Shown: positions 32,401-51,701, numbered from the stretch's first letter. The stretch is DNA of 64,000 nt from Prochilodus magdalenae (GCA_024036415.1 JAMWET010006770.1:437501-501500); one strand, 5' to 3'. Translations and numbers: made by a program. The notes: generated by a model not told the origin, from the sequence alone.

Positions 32401-33552
32401 TTATATGACTGTAAGTAATACAACAGAGCATTCCCAAGTAGTACAGCAATCAATATCGCATATTCCCTACAGTTAGATAATACAGTTACAGTTTTGTCTT
32501 TTATACAGTATATACAGTACAGTGTTCTTTGCTTTTTTCATGTGCCTCAGATTCAAAAATTATTTGGGGATTTTAATAGTCCAGAGGCTCATTCATGGTT
32601 CAGAAAAATGCTAGTGAAATAGTAAATCCCTTTCTGCTGATTCAAAGAGGCCCACGGATTGGCTGTATCAGGTTTAGCTTTGGCTGCATCTGTAGATGCC
32701 TGGCATTCTTTTCCAAAGAATGAGTCCATTATTATCCTGAGACATAGCAAGGCCAGAGGCACAGAAGTTCTGACCAGGAGCCACAATTGTGCTCAGTAGT
32801 ATTTAAATACCTGCTCTTATATTAGGTTAGAGATAATCTGATTCCTGAAATACTATTAAGGTTATTTTAAGCTGTGATTTTTGTGTGACTCTTTATGGTC
32901 TGATGTTTTCCTTTCTCCCCCCTCCTCTTCTTAGCCCACCACCCTTTCACTAAGAGGGCTGCTTCAGCTCCTCAGACAGGACAATATTGCCTCCCCTCGA
33001 CGGCGGCGCAGGCCTCGATTTGTCCGCCGTGCGATTCGTCGCTTGCGAAGGTGGGGCATCATTCCCAGGCCTGCCTCTAGATCCACGCAGACCACAAGTT
33101 CCACATCTCAACAGACAGAGGCTGCTCCTAATGGCCAAGAGTCTAATCAGTCAGGCTCTGGAGGCTCCTCATTGGCCAGTGAAGTGACCAGTCAACTTTT
33201 GCCTCAAAAAGTGCCCCCCCAAACGACAGAGCAGCAACAGCAGGCAGAGGCTCAGGCCCCACCTCCCCCTCCTTCTCCTTTGCCTCCACCTCCTCCCCCC
33301 AACCAGCCTGCTGATGCTTCAGAAACACCACAAGCCCTTCCTGTTGCCATTCCACCCAGTAGCCCATCACTGGCCTCTCTCTTCCATTCCCTGGGGCTGA
33401 GTATCTCTCTTTTCAGACCTGCGTCCTCCTCTACCGCTCTTCCTCTCTCAGCCTCGCCCTCATTTTCCTCCTCTTCTTCAGATGACGAGGTGCTGCTGAT
33501 TCCTCTCACTGATGACACAACCTCTGAGGAAGACGTGCCCATGCTGACCTAA
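26475..33552 (+). CDS. lrp10: Low-density lipoprotein receptor-related protein 10
   Basis: Type I receptor; LRP10 cycles between the trans-Golgi network and endosomes. Coding exons: 26475-26523, 27039-27068, 27491-27626, 28025-28215, 28301-28779, 30169-30593, 31306-31500, 32211-32340, 32935-33552. Phases agree throughout, giving 750 aa (human about 713). Order: signal peptide [20 protein letters not shown]1 (exons 3-4); LDLa1 starting [16 protein letters not shown]2 (exons 5-6); LDLa2 and LDLa3 (exon 6); LDLa4 across exons 6-7 ([17 protein letters not shown]); transmembrane helix [19 protein letters not shown]; cytoplasmic tail with [15 protein letters not shown], an Arg-rich stretch ([20 protein letters not shown]), a polyproline run and the DXXLL-type signal DDEVLLIP near the C-terminus. 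CUB-LDLa order, tail motifs and the mmp14 neighbour all support LRP10 over LRP3 or LRP12. Confidence 0.93.
29624..29717 (+). repeat. Intronic duplicate, copy 1 (lrp10 intron 5)
   Basis: GACTCTTCATATCCTCTTAT through ACAGCACATGAGGAATAAAA and TGTATTTGCTTTTGGCACAT is nearly repeated at 30599-30712 in the next intron, in the same orientation. Only non-coding sequence is shared. Confidence 0.85.
30599..30712 (+). repeat. Intronic duplicate, copy 2 (lrp10 intron 6)
   Basis: Second copy of the block at 29624-29717, starting 6 bp after the exon 6 donor. It has an extra stretch of about 20 bp (GCACTGCTGCATCACTATG) in the middle. Confidence 0.85.
31620..31690 (+). repeat. Possible tRNA-derived SINE fragment
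   Basis: GGTGTGGTAGCTCAGTGAC resembles a tRNA-type A box, preceded by a TTACATTTACATTTATGAG motif frequent in fish repeats. No B box is seen, so it is at best a fragment. It lies in lrp10 intron 7. Confidence 0.3.
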
Positions 33553-35190
33553 GCTAAAGCTGCTGCTTTCTCTATTGCTCCGTTGCCTTTCTGTTTATTT
33601 TTTCCTCTTGCACACAATTTTAGTTTTTCACCACTAAATTATGATCTCGGCAGCACGTAAGCGGCATCATAGTTGTAGTCTGTGCTGGCAAGGTGCCTTA
33701 ACTCAAATGATTGGGTTTGTTTGCTTGACTTAAGATTATAGAGTATTGTATGAATGAGTCAGAGACTTGTGTGTGTATGTGGATGGATGGATGGATGTTG
33801 GATGTGCACTTACTCAGATATGTGTGATGGAGGACAACTTTGCACAGAGAATCTTCCCTAGCCTCTCTTAAAGAAATCGTATTGTTTTAGCCTTTGCTAA
33901 ATATACAGCACCATGCTACACATATCCAGTCTGACATCATAGAGTTTATTTTTTGACAGAGCATTAAAGAGTTCATTTTATTTACATCTGCATATGTACA
34001 CGGTGCTGTGCAAAAGCCAGAAACCACTCTTCTTGCATATAATGTCCAGCCAGTACGCCTGTCCAATATTTTAAACAAAAAAAATGAAAGAAAATTTATG
34101 AAATGTCCTATTACATCCTCTAATTATCTAAAGTTTCTTTCTGTTTGTATCACCTCAGTCATTATTAAGGCAGTAAAGTGGGTTTCAGAAGCATGCCGAC
34201 TAACACAGTCATAAAAACCTTACTTTGAACTTACACAGTGAAGTAAGATATAAATACATGGTGTATTGCAATACTATACTCCATCAGTGTTTCTGCTTCT
34301 ATCCCTACCAACTACTAAGACTGAGCTTTGGAGATACAGAAGATATTCTTAAAGATTTCTTTGAAAAACTGAAAGCAAGTCTCTTGGGTGTTTTATTGTT
34401 AAAGCTTCTACATAAATTTCTTTTCTGCTTTTTTTAATGTCGTTAAAAATAAATAGCTGGCACTTAACGACTGTTGTGACTGGAAATTGAATAAATGAAG
34501 GGTGGTCTCTGACCTTTTCACTGTACTGCAGGTGTGTGTGTTTTATGCCGCTATACGTGTAGCTGTGTGTATTCCTCAGAAGTGCCTTTGAATGAGCTTC
34601 CTGTCGACACTATGTGACTGTATGTACTTGCACATGAAAGGCCAAACACACATGCACAAAGTTTACACGTTGATTTTGTATTCACCCTGGTTGTGTCTAT
34701 GGTAGTGCATGGCAATTGTGGCAATAATTTTGAAGCGTGTGTGGACACCTGTTAGAATACGTGTGTGTGTGCGCGTGAACGCAGTCACTCAGACAATCCC
34801 TCTAGGTGCCTCTGAGGCAGTTGCACGCGCCACCAAGCCGGACAACATTCACGGTTGCTCTGATGATAACTTTCCTTTTTTAGATTCAGCTTTTGGCTCA
34901 GTGGACAACGAATGAAACATATTAGTGCCATAAATGTGATCACCTGATCTCGCCTGCTCTTATGGATAACTTCCGTTTCCTTTGTCGATATTGTTTTTAT
35001 TACTGAATGTATTTTTTTGAAATGCCTAGTAATGTGTAATGTGTTTCTGGTCAGTGGTGATTGCAGTAGAAAGCCGTGGTTTGGGATGGAAAAGTAAGTG
35101 ATTTTATCAGATTTAGAATCTGTTCCACTGTATATATGCTAAAAGAACTAGAAAATTCACAAGGAATAAATGATTTGCACTTTTACTACG
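33553..35190 (+). other. lrp10: lrp10 3' UTR
   Basis: Non-coding after the stop codon. The best distal polyadenylation hexamer is AATAAA at 35165-35170; earlier ones lie near 34449 and 34489. A Tc1-derived element occupies 34002-34531, so the longest transcript would contain it. Confidence 0.55.
34002..34531 (+). mobile_element. Internally deleted Tc1-like element
   Basis: The left end GGTGCTGTGCAAAAGCCAGA (then AACCACTCTT) pairs with the right end GGTGGTCTCTGACCTTTTCA (then CTGTACTGCA) as imperfect inverted repeats. Near the right end, CTACTAAGACTGAGCTTTGG resembles the 3' part of the same Tc1-like transposase seen at 14441-15085. It is too short to encode the whole enzyme. Confidence 0.65.
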
Positions 35191-36201
35191 AGTGAGTGTT
35201 TTGCCTTTTATTTATTGTTCTTTAAAATGACATTCAGATTTTCCTTTGAGTTCCTGCACATACTGGTGGTAGACGTGTTAAGTTGTATAGGAAGTGGCCA
35301 GAGGTCTTTATGAGTGAAACTAGTAAAGAGGTGCTACATGGATGACTACAAAGAGTTATTAGCACATCAAAGGCATCACTGTCCTTGTCGTAGTTTCATC
35401 AAGCCAATAAAACGTCATCCAAGCACCTTGACGCTTGAATCCAATTCTAAAGCGAGGAGGAAGATGCTTTGCCATATGGCTCTTCCAGTCATATTGGTTG
35501 ATTTCCTGGGTAAGGAATCCTGAATGTCTGGTACAGGTGAGTACTGCTTGCTCCTAAAATAACTCGCGCACACCCTGTGTTTTTTTTTTTTTTGTAAATG
35601 TACCTCCGTCTTATTTAACTGATTGTCTTCGCATTCTGCAGTTTGTATGAGTGAAAAAGAGAAGCATCAAATGTGAGAGGTAGAAGTAAATGTGAGAGTT
35701 TCAGTGTATCACAGTCTGCTTTAAAGTATGTGCAAAACGTGCTGAATGTTGCGAATTTGCTTGATGTGAATATACTGTGTACAAAGCTAGTTGAAAAATA
35801 AACAGTCAATTAAGGGTCTATACAGCTAAATAAAAGATATTTAATGCATATATATATATATAGTATTCTACATTTTTGGATAAATCTGAAATGCCTCAGT
35901 GAATACATCAATAAAGATTGTCACACTATGCATATACTATAGATAATGTAATATTATGGGAACACTTAAAAGTCATAGACAACATTTATTAATTACACTG
36001 TTTGAAGTTTATTAATACATTATTAACACACATATATAAGATTTTATATATATAAGTACTAATACTCAGGGCTTCACTTTGACAGACATGCCATTTAAAA
36101 TGTTTTAGATCGAGACCAGAAGGAGAACTCTGGCAAAGTCGTTTAGATAGCCTACCTGTTTGTTTAAGCTGTACCGCCGGTACATTTTGTGATGTTTTCA
36201 G
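35191..36201. other. Intergenic lrp10-cirop
   Basis: AT-rich, no convincing exon on either strand. It must contain the cirop promoter and any untranslated leader. TTTTCAG directly before the cirop ATG (36195-36201) leaves open an upstream non-coding exon. Confidence 0.5.
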
Positions 36202-43029
<6,828 letters not shown>

Positions 43030-43917
43030 AACGTCTTTAAGAGAAAAAACTGAAATCAGTTCATCACTAAACTGTGGAGGGGTTTGATGTGAAACTCTCA
43101 GTTACAGAGAGAGGGACAGAGATGTACAGAATCATTCACAGCTGATGTCTCAAAGCATTTCATTTACCTTCACTAAGGTTTCTAATGCACAATGGTTACA
43201 GAAACACTGCCGCAAGTGTAACACACAGTTAAGTGATAGGTATGAGATGCAATCTTGCACCACCACTGTAAGGAAGGTCTGTAAAGAGTTACTCTATTAT
43301 ACACCATCTCACATCAAGCCTCTCTGAATGACAGTTCTATTCTGCAGACATGTTGAACATTTGGTGGAAAACTATTAGAAATGAGTTTTAGTCAACTAAC
43401 CTTCACACTAACCTTCATTAAATCATAATCAGTACTCCCACAGCTTTTCATTTAATTTCATTTCATTATGACAAAAGAGTTTACAGTAACAGCTGCCCAA
43501 TGTTACACTGGTTAGACCAGGAATCGTGCTCCAGCAGCAGCAGCAGATGAATGAAAGTACTTTTTCAAACAGTTTTTAAAGAAGGACTCATTCACTTTGA
43601 GTTATTGCCATAATTTGTGATTATGTGTACTGTGACTGACACAAATAAGGAAATCCTGTATTGTAGTATTTTCTCAGGCAGTTGAGTTGCCTTATCTTTA
43701 ATCGTTGTCTGTAATTCCTTATAATGTAATAAGCAATAGGGAATAAAACAGTGCTTATAGCTAGTATTTCTGGGTGACACTTTATAAACGTTTATACATT
43801 CAAAGTTTAATGTTGGTTTCAGAAATGATTTCCATTTGTGATTCTACATGAATGAAGAACATATTTTCCCCATAGCTTTCTTTCCAAGTCGAGCATATTT
43901 CAGCTGATCGAAAGAAA
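43030..43917. other. Convergent 3' ends of cirop and TRIM gene A
   Basis: Non-coding. A plus-strand AATAAA at about 43741-43746 would end cirop with a 3' UTR of about 0.7 kb, leaving under 200 bp to the TRIM A stop codon read from the other strand, so the two 3' UTRs probably overlap. Confidence 0.5.
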
Positions 43918-46900
43918 TCATTTCTTGGACAGAAGTGAGATGATCAGTGGAGCTGAGTTTTTACCGCCATCATTACTGCCAGGGCTGAAGAATGGATAGA
44001 GTTTCTCAGTGAAAGACTGACCAGTGAAAGAGTAGACATGAGATCTGGCCTCTACATTATAAAAGGAGACCAGACCCTCCTCATAATCCACAAACACCCC
44101 CACCCTCTGGAGCTTCTCTCTAGGATAGAGGGGAACGAGAGTAATGTCGTTGGCATCATATTTATTGCCTTTCCTCAAAGACACAGTCCAGAATCCATTC
44201 TCAGGGCTCAGTGTAATCTGACCCTTCCTGTTAATGGACTCTCTGGACACTCCCAAAACCCACTCGGTTTTATCCCTGACCTGCACCTCGTAGTAAAACC
44301 TGTCTGAGGAGAATCCCTCTTTTCCCAGGACATTAAAGCATGTATCAAATCTCTGTGAGTCACCAGGTCGATTTTGCTGTCTGCATGTGTGTCTCACTTG
44401 TTTCCCATCATCAGACAGGATGAGATTGGGGTGAGCTGTATCCACATCCAGAATCACATCCACTGAAAAAGACCAGAGCACTTTAAGGTGGAGATCAGTA
44501 TGTTTATATGTAAATGGGCTGAGTGGTAAATTGGGTTGGGAATGTGTCCTGAGGATTATTCACCATTGTTGCAGGTTTAGTCGGCCTAGGCTGATTCCAA
44601 ATAGCTGAATGAATCTGTCTGTCCTACCTTCTGTGATTTTGCCTTATCTGCAGCCTATCTGCTCACCAGAGCAAAATAAAGAAAAGCAGGGCAGAAAGAA
44701 AGTCAACTACGTGGACACAGCTCTAGTTAAACAGCACATAGAAGGCATCAGAGTGAGAGTGGCGATAAGTATCCAACACAAGCTAATTTCATTGCATATA
44801 CTGTATTTTATGAAATGAAAATATCGTATAGTGAACTTGTGTGCCATGTTTGGGGTCTGTTAATAAACTCTTTACAAGCTCAGTGTTTTTCATCTCAATG
44901 GTATGAGGTGAAGTAATCGTTGATATGCCTGGGCTAGCAATGTTAGCTGAGGTGTCAGACGAATAGAATAGACAGTGGAATATGCTAGTGGCTGAATTAC
45001 ACAGCTATAATCTCAATAAAACATGTTAGTGATTGAGTTAAACATACCAGTTAGAGAGACAGGAAACCTAAATCTGTTTTTTTTTGTCTAATTATATTAA
45101 TATTGTTTGTGCGGCCAAAAAGCAATCATGTACTAATAATCTTCCTATGATCAATAAAGGCCAGATATATATCACCATATTTCTCTCCTCCAATCCTAAT
45201 CTTGTGCAATCCTTCCATAAGCATTAACTAACCAATCACATAGCTGATTTCTCTTGCCCCACCCACACAAAGCTGAGTCAGAGAAACTTAGTGAACTAAT
45301 GCTAACCCAGCATATCTAGACCACCTGCCTGTCGCTGTGCATTCCTTTTTAAATCATGCACCAGCATTGTTCGTTCACCTGTTCCTTCGTTCACATTTCT
45401 TCAGTGCAGTTACTGTCACATAAAAGCTGCATGACAATGTTACTCCAGTATGAGGGGTGGGGCAAGCAAAGAGTGTTGCACAGAAGCTGTTAACCAAGCT
45501 GCTCATTACCCACACACAGAGCAGGTTTATTATCATACCAAACATTTCAACTTAAACATACATCAAACATTTATAATAGTTTACTCTCTAAATATTCCAG
45601 AAGCTGAGTGAAGTATCTCAGTGGTGAAAAACATTAGTAAACTGTTCACTGTGCTCCAAGTGACTTTAACATTTTGAATTACCCAAAAGAGCAGTACACA
45701 CCAGCAATGACCAGCAAGGTTCATTTGTTCATATCATTATCCTCTCATGTCATGCATAGATCCCCACAGAATGATGTTATTTTTGCTTAACATTTCTCTG
45801 GAGTTTGTTAAGATCCACTGCTTGATTCAGCATTAGGCCTGACATGTTTGAATGTTTGTGTGTGTGAATCTTTCCAGTATGACAGAACAATTTCAAAATA
45901 CAGTGCAGTGTGATGTGGTTTCCCAAGTCCTCATAGATATTTCTGATAAAAATGGATAAAATGAATGTAAACATGAATATAAAGATGAGAGAAATACATA
46001 CCTGTATATTCATTAGACCTCTTCATGTCTCTAAAAACTGTCCACAGCACAAACATGAAATAGAGCACAGTGTAATTTAGTTGTTATCGTTTAGACACCT
46101 TACTCCTAGTTTTCTGATGTGAAAACCCACAGGTCTATATTATGTTCATTGTCATCATGCTTTAAAAGGTTCTTACCGGCTTCATTTAGTCTCTCATTCA
46201 GACTCTTCTGAAGTTCAGAGAGACTTTTCCTCACAGTCTCTACACTCAGATGAGGGTCAATACTGATATCAGTCCAGTTGTTGGTGTGTGGGGGTCTGCA
46301 CAGTGATGGGTAAACCTACAGTCCAGCAGGAGAGAGGAGAAACCCCTCAGCATGGGCAGTGTAGTTGTGTGATGTGCCTCATTGTCATTGAGCAGATAGA
46401 GGGTCACTGACCTGTAGGAGGTGGAGGTGGTCCTCGGTGTGGGAGATCTGCTCCAGCTCAGTGTCTCTCCTCTGTAGCTCAGTGATTTCCTGCTCCAGAT
46501 CTTTAATGAGATCTTCAGCCTGTTTCTCTGCTGCTTTCTGCTTCTCCTCCATCACCTTCAGCAGCTCAGCCTGGCATCTCTCAATGGAGCGTATCAGAGC
46601 AGTGAAGACCTCAGCACTGTCTGCTTTCTCTTTCTCTGTGTTTCTCTAATAGAAGAACAACTTTCATGTTTAGTAAGCATATCATCGTGTTAGCATATCT
46701 TCTAACATTAGTGACTATAGAGACGTACCTTTCTGAGCTCTACTGAGTGTTTAATCATTTGAAGCTTCTTCAGTCGTTCATGGATCATCCATTGCACACT
46801 GGCCTGCATCTGCCCCAGCTGTGTCTATTAGTCAGAGTAGGATGAGGAGAGATATAGTTATATCCAAATTTGACAAATCTGTGTCAGTTGTAGATTTTAG

Positions 46901-47973
46901 TACATAATAAATTGGGTGATCTCCTAAGAGTGCCTACACTCAGCAGCTCATCTAAGTGCATTGTCGTTGGATAATAAGACAGCAGAAGCTTCCCTTACCT
47001 ACCACCTTATCAAAAGGTTAAACCGTGAAATATACACCATAAGAATTAAACTCAAGGTAGATTGGTTCAAATTAAATTCTGTGGTCTAATGAAACATTGA
47101 AAAACAAAACAAAACATTGATTTCTTTGATTAAAATCTCCATTTGGAAAAGCTGTGTTTTAATAAAAGAACGCTTATTCAGCTGTTTATCATTGTGGTGG
47201 TGGATCTACTATGATTTGGAATGGGATGGGAGCCAGTAGCAGATTAGATATTATGGGAATAGAAGGGGCAAATATTTTTGAGAGGTTTATTAAAGCCCCA
47301 GGAAAAACCTGAAAAGTTGGATATTATAACAAGATAGTGATCCAGAATATCCACCAAAATCAACCTTCAGCTTCGCTGTCCACACTTCTGAATATTATTT
47401 TAAAAAATATGTGGGTAGACATCAACAATATTTCTAGTTCTAGAAGTGTTTTGAGTCAAACGATAAGTATAGAAATGTTAGCTGAGACCTAACTTATAAT
47501 ATCGGAAAGCTGAATTGAATTCTGCCATTCAATAAATTCTGTATTTAATAAACAGGTATCAGCAAGCATTGATGATGGTTAGAAAAATGCGCTGAGCATC
47601 CTGTTTTCACTTTCACCTTTTTCTCTTCGCTCTCCTCCTTTATCGGAACAGCCTTGTGAGTCTTGTGGTCTGTGTTCGTGCAGAAATCACACACACATAT
47701 CTGATCATCTCTACAGAAGAGCTCCAGGGGTCTCTTGTGCTTCTGGCATATGTAGTCCTCCAGGTTCTCCACTGGGTCAATTAGTTTGTGTCTCTTTAAG
47801 GCTGGGACTTGCTCATGAGGATATAGGTGAGGCTTACAGTAAGAAGTCAAACACACCAGACAGGATTTCAGGCCCTTCAGCTTCACGCCAGTGCAAACAT
47901 CACAAAGAACCTCAGGCTTATCCAGGTCACTCCTTTTAAATTGGCATAGAGCTTCTCTCAGAGGTGCATCCAT
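43918..47973 (-). CDS. RING-less bloodthirsty-type TRIM protein (TRIM gene A)
   Basis: Exons on the minus strand: 47973-47617 (B-box 1 and 2), 46824-46729 (96 nt), 46645-46412 (234 nt coiled coil), 46315-46177 (139 nt), 44462-43918 (PRY-SPRY). Phases join, giving 456 aa from ATG 47973. B-box 1 has CDVCTGVKLKGLKSCLVC; B-box 2 has CQKHKRPLELFCRDDQICVC; the SPRY has LDVDTAHPNLILSDDGKQV and VGVFVDYEEGLVSFYNVEA and ends SLLSKK. The 96/234-nt exons are the classic TRIM coiled-coil structure. Just upstream lies a broken RING (47985-48112), so the product lacks the E3 ligase domain. Either a RING-less TRIM that still works in binding, or a gene in early decay. PRY-SPRY sequences resemble zebrafish bloodthirsty-related genes. 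Immune or red-cell roles are known for relatives only. Confidence 0.75.
46002..46086 (-). pseudogene. Possible decayed transmembrane exon of TRIM gene A
   Basis: Before a good donor (ACAG|GTATGT) the frame matching the SPRY exon reads YTVLYFMFVLWTVFRDMKRS, a hydrophobic run followed by basic residues. No AG acceptor is found between the in-frame stop (about 46086) and this run. It sits where gene B has its hydrophobic exon. Joining 46177 directly to 44462 keeps the frame, so I think this exon is skipped. Homology to the gene B exon is weak. Confidence 0.4.
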
Positions 47974-47984
47974 CTGGAATTTAG

Positions 47985-48112
47985 GACCTACAAAATTCTT
48001 CTTTACAGAATCAACAAAACAGTGACACTCTTACTCCTCTGTCCTGCAGAAGTCCTGTAGAAGTTGTGTCCAAACTTGATCAGTTAATACATCCAGACGG
48101 ATAAAACACCGG
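47985..48112 (-). pseudogene. RING-domain relic of TRIM gene A
   Basis: On the minus strand, TTATCCGTCTGGATGTATTA, then ACTGATCAAG, aligns with TRIM gene B's RING start (CSICLNVFTDP), and GGACACAACTTCT aligns with its CGHNF codons. About 10-11 nt are missing between them, which shifts the frame; the second zinc cysteine is changed to arginine; stops follow. The rest of the RING (around RCPLCNKSF) is not recognisable. An acceptor TTTCCCCAG just before 48112 suggests this relic is now 5' UTR before ATG 47973. Confidence 0.75.
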
Positions 48113-49129
48113 CTGGGGAAATAACTGGGGAACTGGAAGAACCTAATATCAAGAAACAATGATCACAAACCGATATAAGTAATCCATATTATCAATATAA
48201 ATGCAGCCAGTGCTAATGATTAAGTATGTTTGGCACCAACAAATTCAAGACCTTTTCTTAATTATGGAAATTTTGATTTAGGTTTAAGATGTTCCCATTT
48301 GAAGTATTCAAGTTTAAACTTTTATATAAGGGCTAAAAAGTAGCGTGAGTGAATTTACTCCTAAACTCTGTGTACACAAATTTTCAGCCGTTCTATGTGC
48401 AGCACGGCAATGCCATTAAAACATATAGAGAAGAAAGAAATGGTATTTTATGTTTTAATTTTATGTTAGAGCACTGAGTAAACATTCAATTACTACTTAC
48501 TTTTATTGCTACAATATTCAGCTACACTAACTTGAACGTAAAAGTGCATGTGAAATAATGTAGTTATCATTCATGTGCTATTAAACTACATGCAAGTCCT
48601 GTGATTCAGCAAATGGAATCACAGATCGATTCCCAATCAATAAATCTTCTGTTAAACAGGACAGACAGACCAGGTTTAGTATGTCTACAGAAATATCTAA
48701 AGAAAATTAACCACTAACAAATAATTAAAGACAAATGGCTAATCATTCTGAAGTCCTGCTGATGTTGAACTATACTGGTTCTGTCAATGCTAAACTCTGA
48801 TTTGGTCATCTGGTAATTTCCTCTGAAATAACTACTTAAGCTGTGTTTTATATAACTGCATTGCCTGAGCAAGTGTTGCACTCAAAACCAGCAGAGGTGT
48901 CAGGTCAGGACCAAATCTAGGGCACATCAATTCAAAGATGAGACCAATACTTTATGCAAGTCAAAACGGAGCCCAGATTTTTTTTTTAAATATAGAAATA
49001 AAAAAAGGAAAACTAAAATTCATGTACATTCATTATTAAACATCATACAAACAATTAAGGTTACAAACAAGGTTGAAACTTTCCATGCTTTACAAAAGGA
49101 CTTCTTTCCTTTCTTAGCTTTCCACTCAC

Positions 49130-49200
49130 CTGTGTGTCAGTGCTGTCTATCTCTCAGAATGAAGAGGGAGTGGAACAGAGCAGTTAATGTGAAAAGTAAG
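49130..49200 (-). other. Candidate 5' non-coding exon of TRIM gene A
   Basis: GACAGCACTGACACACAG|GTGAGTGG ends at 49130 on the minus strand and resembles the equivalent sequence before TRIM gene B (58434). The 5' limit is unknown; the end given is a guess. Confidence 0.4.
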
Positions 49201-51699
49201 ACAGACCACAACGTTCTGCAGAAACTGTTTTCTGGTTATGATAGTCACCCCATTCGTTCTTTCATTTTAAATATGTGCTGTACCTTTCCTTTAATGACAA
49301 GAATAATCCAGGTATAATCCATCAATGGTATCACAAGTACAGTAGATCAAGTACAAACAATGGTGCTAACAAAGGAACTGGGTTCTACTGTAGACTTTCA
49401 TGTCATAATATCAAACTTCAAAGGTCGATATTTGCTGATTTGTAATATCCAATAAATAACTAATTTAATATTTAATTACTGTAGGAGTTCAGAATTTGCT
49501 TCCATTTTTTTTTTCAGCTCTTACATAATACTGACCTCTTTACTGTCACAAGATTAAATCTGATGGATTATCCAAGCTTATGAATCATTTGTTTGACTTC
49601 CCAGCCCTTATTGCAGTAGAAGCAGCTGCATGAGTGATAGATTGGGTTATTGTTTTGTATGCTTGGACTTTCAGGTTTTCTCCCAGCGAATGAATACTGC
49701 AGCATAACAAAGTGAGAGGGATATTATGAAAAGACACATGGACTCTACGCAAACCTGCTGTCCCAAGCTAATATTTACTTTTTGTACACTCTGATCAGTT
49801 ATGTAATTGCATAGGGCAAAAGAAAGAGAGAGGACTAATGAAAGGGCATAAACATGCAAATGAATGTCTTAAATTTAATTTATGCATTATTATTATTATT
49901 ATTATTATTAATATTAGTAGTAGTAGAGGTAGTGGTAGACCTATTACTGGTAATGCATTTATTTATTTAAGGTTATTACAGGTATTATCATTAGTAGTAG
50001 TGGTAGTTATGGGTAACTTGGTTATAGTTACACAGTGCTATTGAGAGAATGTATGGTTATGAAGTCTACAAATGGGCCTTTACGCCCAAAGTGGGACTTG
50101 TGGAATGATTGAATGGAGATAACAGAAGGTTTTTAATCTTTAATGTATATAATGTAATGGCATTTACAGTAAGTGGCTAGCAAAGTCAAAAAATAAAACA
50201 TGCAATCATTTAAGGCAGACAGTGAAAAGGAATGAAACAGACAGCATGAATTAGATGATCATCACAGGAGTAACATTACAGTGTACTAAGATCCAGTCGG
50301 GTAAAATGATTACAAAAACAACCGCAGCTTAGAATTAACGTTCTACTATATAGAGAGAGAGAATGGTATGTCTCTGTTGTCAGGTCTCCATTTTTTTCAT
50401 TTGTCAGTTTTTGAAATAATCTGTAAACACCAGCTGGCCTTTACATTATGTTATAAATTCATGATGAATGGACCAACAGAACTGCTCCAAGAATAGAAAA
50501 AAAATCTTGTACCATTTTGAATATACATGGCAAGAGCAAATATATCTGATATGGAAAAGCATTTTCCAGGTAACAGATTAAACATCTGTAACACCTCACC
50601 ATTTGTCATATAATCTTCTTCGCCTTATAATGATTTATATCTACTGTATATCTGACCTTTGCTTCACGCTTTAACCGGCTACAGTGCTACAGACCGTTCT
50701 ATAGAGCAGTAAAGCGTAACAACATGGCGCTGGAAAGCTGTTAGGTGTACTGAACTGCAGTGATGCATGTATTCTCCTTCTCTGCTCAGTGGGTGAAGCA
50801 CTAAATCTAGGGATTACCTCTCTGATGTTATTATATGTTTATAAAACAAAAACCCTTCCACAGTTTTAACTGACCTTTGAATTTTCACTACAGAAGATTT
50901 GGGGATTTAGAGACCCCTCAGGTAAAAATGTGTAACTGCATGCCATGTTATGAGTAAGGAACATTGTTGTGCTTCAGACCTCTGCAAGCTGATGAATCAG
51001 CGATGGAATGTTAAAAATTATTCAAGGAGAAATCAGGCAAAACTTGGTGATGGACATGTCTTCTGATGATACGAGGGAATTAATGTCATTGATAATAATG
51101 AATGTCACTGCAGCACAATTTAAGGTATCATTCTTACATGTATGTAGAACTCATACATTTATATTTATGTACAGGGTAGCGTTAGCACAATTCATCAGAA
51201 CACCGGTTAGTGAAACTTTTATACAGTCGAGTGAAGAGTTTAACTGTATGCACAATCTTCATTACCAAATTAACAGTTATAAAGAAAAGTATTCATTCAG
51301 CAGATCATGACTGATGTTAGTAGCGGCAAAGCTTGAGCTGTGGGCTCCAATAAACTACTGTGATAATCATGAAAGCAATGCTCTGATTGTTCAGCCTGGT
51401 TGTTAGTGCATCCAAACAAACACAAATAAAAAAAACTAGCTCCGTTTACATCTTCACACAGGACTGCAGTCAGTCAATCAGTCAGTCAGTCAGTCAGTCA
51501 GCTTTAGACTTCATGTAAAAGATGGTGTTCTGCGAGTGTATGTTCAAATTCTGACCTGTGCTTTTGTGTGTAAAAATCAGATTCTGTCACAACACACAAT
51601 TTAAAAACTGAAGAAACTGATGCAAGCCTTTTTCCATCTTAAGTCTCCACCTGTGTCTTCAGAGCACCCCAACCGTTTTTAAATTTTTTTTTGTTACAT
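49201..51699. other. Intergenic between TRIM A and TRIM B
   Basis: No exon found. It contains an (ATT)n/(AGT)n patch (about 49885-49930) and a (CAGT)n patch (about 51467-51500); otherwise AT-rich sequence with short chance frames. Confidence 0.55.
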
Positions 51700-51701
51700 T
51701 A

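Noticed and set aside
33143..33542. Minus-strand Glu/Gly-rich frames
   Set aside because: Antisense of the polyproline and Ser-rich lrp10 tail.
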